Assembly (NCBI RefSeq): GCF_026012395.1
Contig: NZ_BRZA01000003.1
Coordinates: 186,001-250,000 of the forward strand
DNA: 64,000 bases
DNA from: Lysinibacillus piscis
GTDB taxonomy: Bacteria > Bacillota > Bacilli > Bacillales_A > Planococcaceae
Direction: 5' to 3'
In this document: in pieces, positions 61,934 to 64,000 of the stretch
Numbering within the stretch: position 1 is the first letter of the stretch
Layout of the letters: every line of letters begins with the position of its first letter
The notes under the pieces: model-generated
Databases searched by the model: none
The model's input: only the letters and a program-made list of their open reading frames with translations
Told to the model about the DNA's origin: nothing
Made by a program: the position numbers and the translations under genes

Positions 61934-62558
61934 TTAAATCCCTACTAATCTCGTCCACTTTTTGTATTAAAAATTCGATGGACTCTAATGAAAACTTAAT
62001 TAAAATTAAACCGAGCACCTTGGAATCATCTATGTTAAAATTCACATAGAGTAATAATAGATTACTTTCCTCTGAATTGAAGAGCGTTCTTCCATATTCA
62101 CCAGCACTATGTAACACAATTTGTGGTACATCGTATTCTAGCTTCATTTCCAGTAAACTACCCATACCACCCATGATGGAATTTAATATGATATTGCCCA
62201 GCTCTTTCACAACATCAAAATCCTCATCATTAAATGTAGATTCTTCATCTTCTAATGTGTATTCTTCTCCGAGGCAGAGTGCTGTTACATATTTAATTTG
62301 TTCTGTTGGAAAAATAAATTCTGCTCTACCAGAAAAGACGCTGCCAAATTTCAAAGAGGTAGATAATATCGTTCCATTGAGTACAGGTGTCAAATTCTCT
62401 TGCTCAACAGGGTTCAACTCATGTAATGATAGTAATGTTACTTTCGGAACAGATAACACAATTCTTTTTTGAAGTATCTCTGATAATAGGTTTGCCGCTT
62501 CACCAACAAATACATTATACAGTTCTTTTAATATATCTTCTTGTATAGTTGTCAGCAT
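61926..62558 (-). CDS. CheC-like CheY-P phosphatase
   Basis: This is a 210-residue CheC/CheX-family protein. Both CheC-type helices are present with the Glu and Asn pair: ILKELYNVFVGEAANLLSEIL (about 9-29) and DVVKELGNIILNSIMGGMGSLLE (about 114-136). It should therefore dephosphorylate a CheY-like protein at two sites. The response regulator encoded five bases upstream is the obvious partner. It is unlinked to the main chemotaxis genes, so it may serve a dedicated pathway feeding the GGDEF protein downstream. Confidence 0.88.
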   Translation of the reverse strand: MLTTIQEDILKELYNVFVGEAANLLSEILQKRIVLSVPKVTLLSLHELNPVEQENLTPVLNGTILSTSLKFGSVFSGRAEFIFPTEQIKYVTALCLGEEYTLEDEESTFNDEDFDVVKELGNIILNSIMGGMGSLLEMKLEYDVPQIVLHSAGEYGRTLFNSEESNLLLLYVNFNIDDSKVLGLILIKFSLESIEFLIQKVDEISRDLNE

Positions 62559-62563
62559 TCATA

Positions 62564-62923
62564 TCACCCTTCTATCAACTGCTTAATTTCTCCGAGTTTA
62601 TCTGCATTTATCGGTTTATTAATAAATTTAATAGCTCCCGCTGCTAGCACTTCCTCTCGAACTGCTGCTTGTACATCCGCTGAAAGGACAATAATTTTTG
62701 CCTCTGGAAACTTTTCAAGCAAATGAACAATTGCTTCTTGCCCATTCATATTAGGCATTAATAAATCCATAAACACATAATCAGGTAAAAAAGTACCATA
62801 TAACTGGATCCCTTCAATACCGTCATCGGCTGTTTCATAAGTCGCATCTGGGTAAATTGTTTTTAACGCTTTAATTGTTGTTTTTTGAGAAAATGTTGAA
62901 TCATCTACAATTAGTATTTTCAT
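62564..62923 (-). CDS. CheY-like single-domain response regulator
   Basis: This is a 119-residue receiver protein. The phosphorylation pocket is complete: acidic DD in ILIVDDSTFSQ (about 7-8), the phospho-acceptor Asp in YVFMDLLMPNMNG (about 53), Ser in IVLSADVQ (about 82) and Lys in INKPINADKL (about 105). It carries no output domain. As first gene of the operon with CheC and GGDEF it probably acts by protein-protein contact. AAGGAAGGG precedes the ATG. Confidence 0.93.
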   Translation of the reverse strand: MKILIVDDSTFSQKTTIKALKTIYPDATYETADDGIEGIQLYGTFLPDYVFMDLLMPNMNGQEAIVHLLEKFPEAKIIVLSADVQAAVREEVLAAGAIKFINKPINADKLGEIKQLIEG

Positions 62924-63033
62924 AAAAAGGCCCTTCCTTTTCTCAAGTATAATATTTCAATGGTATCATATTTAATGTTTAATTGAAATTATTTGATAGT
63001 TAGAGTTCATATCATTTATAGACAGTATAAAAT

Positions 63034-63064
63034 AGCCAAGGCAACTAACCCACATGCCTTGGCT
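63034..63064 (-). terminator. Terminator of the FusB-type gene
   Basis: AGCCAAGGC (63034-63042) pairs perfectly with GCCTTGGCT (63056-63064), followed by ATTTTATA on the minus strand. Confidence 0.8.
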
Positions 63065-63073
63065 TTACATCTA

Positions 63074-63715
63074 CTATTTGTCGATAACCTCAATAAAGTT
63101 CAATAACCTTGATAAATCCGATAGCTGATGGTTACAACGTGTACTATCATGGCAAATATAATTGCCTTTTTTTGTGTAAGTACCATCACCTGAAAATTTA
63201 GTAGTCGTTAAAAATAGCGACACATTAGAAAATTCATGACACACGGCACAAACACCTTGCTGAATTGTTGGCGAAAGCGTACCTGAATACCCTATAAGCT
63301 GCTCACCTTGATACAGCACGATATATTTCCGATGTGTCCCCGAATCATTCCACCCTAAAAAACTAATATCTCGTAAATCAAACTCTGCCCAGTTCGGCAT
63401 TTTTAATTTCTTTACTTTTTTAAATGATTTAACAAGCTGATTATCTGTCGGCTGTTTAAATGGTATCACAAACTCTTTTAATTCCGCTAATAATTTATCG
63501 GCTGTGATTTTCGATAATTTGCGGTCCATAAATTGCTCAATAAAGCCTTGTAGTTGATTATCCTCAGTTAAAATCGTTCCTAAATTCTCACGTGTTAGAC
63601 CTTGCAATGTTTGAATTGTCACAGTATCATTTACGGATTTATACGCACTTTGAAGATGTTGAACTTCCTTCTTTATATAAACAAACTCATGTGGCTGAAT
63701 AATTTGCATTGTCAT
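63074..63715 (-). CDS. FusB/FBP-type elongation factor G-binding protein
   Basis: This is a 213-residue cytoplasmic protein of the FusB/FusC family. Members bind EF-G and free it from the ribosome, giving fusidic acid resistance when expressed. The N-terminal helical domain (about 1-75) is followed by the alpha/beta domain (DISFLGWNDSGTHRKYIVLY, about 118-140). The C-terminal treble-clef zinc finger has Cys ligands in CAVCHEFSNVSLF (about 158-161) and YICHDSTRCNHQL (about 190-202). Expression is probably controlled by the leader-peptide attenuator directly upstream. Its native role may be ribosome protection rather than clinical resistance. Confidence 0.9.
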   Translation of the reverse strand: MTMQIIQPHEFVYIKKEVQHLQSAYKSVNDTVTIQTLQGLTRENLGTILTEDNQLQGFIEQFMDRKLSKITADKLLAELKEFVIPFKQPTDNQLVKSFKKVKKLKMPNWAEFDLRDISFLGWNDSGTHRKYIVLYQGEQLIGYSGTLSPTIQQGVCAVCHEFSNVSLFLTTTKFSGDGTYTKKGNYICHDSTRCNHQLSDLSRLLNFIEVIDK

Positions 63716-63805
63716 TTTATTTTCCCTCTCTTAATGAAGTAATTACCTTAGCGGAAAATAAAATTCAGCTAAAGTATTAAAAAGTTACTTTCAATACCTT
63801 AGCTG
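63714..63805 (-). promoter_or_regulatory. Translational attenuator of the FusB-type gene
   Basis: Minus-strand segments in transcript order: 1, CAGCTAAGGTATT (63805-63793); 2, AATACTTTAGCTG (63778-63766), pairs with 1; 3, ATTTTATTTTCC (63764-63753); 3', GCTAAGGTAATT (63752-63741), can pair with 2; 4, GGAAAATAAAAT (63725-63714), pairs perfectly with 3 and contains part of the ribosome-binding site and AT of the ATG. A ribosome stalled over segment 1 would free 2 to pair with 3', loop out 3 and release the start site. Confidence 0.75.
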
Positions 63806-63827
63806 TAGATAATGATGATTTTTTCAC
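63777..63827 (-). CDS. 16-residue leader peptide of the FusB-type gene
   Basis: A GTG at 63827, preceded by GGGGGGTGA, opens MKKSSLSTAKVLKVTF and ends at TAA (63779-63777). Its codons 7-12 overlap the first stem strand of the attenuator, so a ribosome stalled or slowed there would unfold the structure that hides the FusB start. It is too short to be an independent protein; its role is inferred from position. Confidence 0.65.
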   Translation of the reverse strand: MKKSSLSTAKVLKVTF

Positions 63828-63851
63828 CTTTATCACCCCCCCTTGTAAATC

Positions 63852-63879
63852 ATATTAGGGAATTTTAGATAAAAGTCAA
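63852..63879 (-). promoter_or_regulatory. Promoter of the FusB leader
   Basis: TTGACT (63879-63874), a 16-bp spacer and TAATAT (63857-63852) lie on the minus strand. The predicted start near 63845 is a few bases before the leader-peptide ribosome-binding site. Confidence 0.6.
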
Positions 63880-63891
63880 TTGAAAAATTCT

Positions 63892-64000
63892 CTATTTTAC
63901 AGGAATCCAAATTTCTGAATAACATTTATCATCAAATGGGTCATCCTCTGTGTACAGCTCAAATTCGGCTGTTCCTGCTAGCTCATATTGGCTTGAAGGG
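63892..64000 (-). CDS. C-terminus of a GyrI-like effector-domain protein, cut by window edge
   Basis: The minus strand is open from the window edge to a TAG at 63894-63892. The last residues (YELAGTAEFELYTEDD, then CYSEIWIPVK) are the typical end of a GyrI-like/AraC effector-binding domain; compare MEIYIPIK at the end of the AraC-type protein at 20531-21439. It may be a stand-alone GyrI protein or an AraC-family regulator; the N-terminus is outside the window. Confidence 0.7.
   Translation of the reverse strand, partial: PSSQYELAGTAEFELYTEDDPFDDKCYSEIWIPVK

Overview
The window is AT-rich, has Gram-positive (Bacillales) Shine-Dalgarno sequences throughout, and carries FusB-type, SLH-anchored, MCP and HxlR/TetR/LacI genes. 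It looks like chromosomal DNA of a Lysinibacillus-like member of the Bacillaceae/Planococcaceae. That genus call rests on gene content and style recalled from memory, not on a search. I see no rRNA, tRNA, CRISPR array, prophage or intact insertion sequence.

Layout. 1-6.3 kb: a truncated chemoreceptor, then a LacI-controlled carbohydrate ABC importer with matching operators at both its own promoter and the regulator's promoter, flanked by decayed gene fragments (a GH130 phosphorylase tail and a membrane-protein fragment). 6.3-9.3 kb: a lipid/envelope cluster (MGDG-type glycosyltransferase, DedA protein, polysaccharide deacetylase) with two copies of a dispersed palindromic repeat. 9.3-14.7 kb: an organosulfur operon (arylsulfotransferase-like protein, SsuA/B/C-type importer, TauD-type dioxygenase) behind a ~260-nt structured leader. 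14.8-19.3 kb: a YbjQ-family protein, a chemoreceptor, a 21-bp tandem repeat array and an ECF sigma/anti-sigma pair. 19.3-28 kb: efflux pumps, AraC/GNAT/peptidase genes, an HTH-TPR regulator coupled to an MFS gene, and a second ECF sigma/zinc-finger anti-sigma pair. 28-39 kb: several small regulator/effector pairs (TetR/hydrolase, HxlR/MFS, a MATE operon, an aldo-keto reductase, an O-methyltransferase operon), most with clear palindromic operators. 39-47.6 kb: a third copy of the dispersed repeat, the conserved but uncharacterised ATP-grasp/alpha-E/transglutaminase trio, a GapN-type dehydrogenase and a vitamin B6 kinase/transporter pair. 47.9-54.7 kb: a chemoreceptor and a 1256-residue SLH-anchored beta-helix surface protein beside a TetR gene. 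54.8-64 kb: a LysR/YeiH pair, a DUF2075-type nuclease/ATPase, a broken GNAT gene, a CheY-CheC-GGDEF signalling operon and a FusB-type EF-G-binding protein preceded by an ermC-like leader-peptide attenuator.

Main points of interest. The strongest new signal is the FusB leader: a 16-codon leader peptide and four mutually exclusive pairing segments, one of which forms a perfect 12-bp duplex with the ribosome-binding site and start codon. Others are the dispersed three-hairpin repeat family, the 21-bp array bracketed by terminator halves, the structured leader of the organosulfur operon, and several operators that can be placed precisely on promoters.
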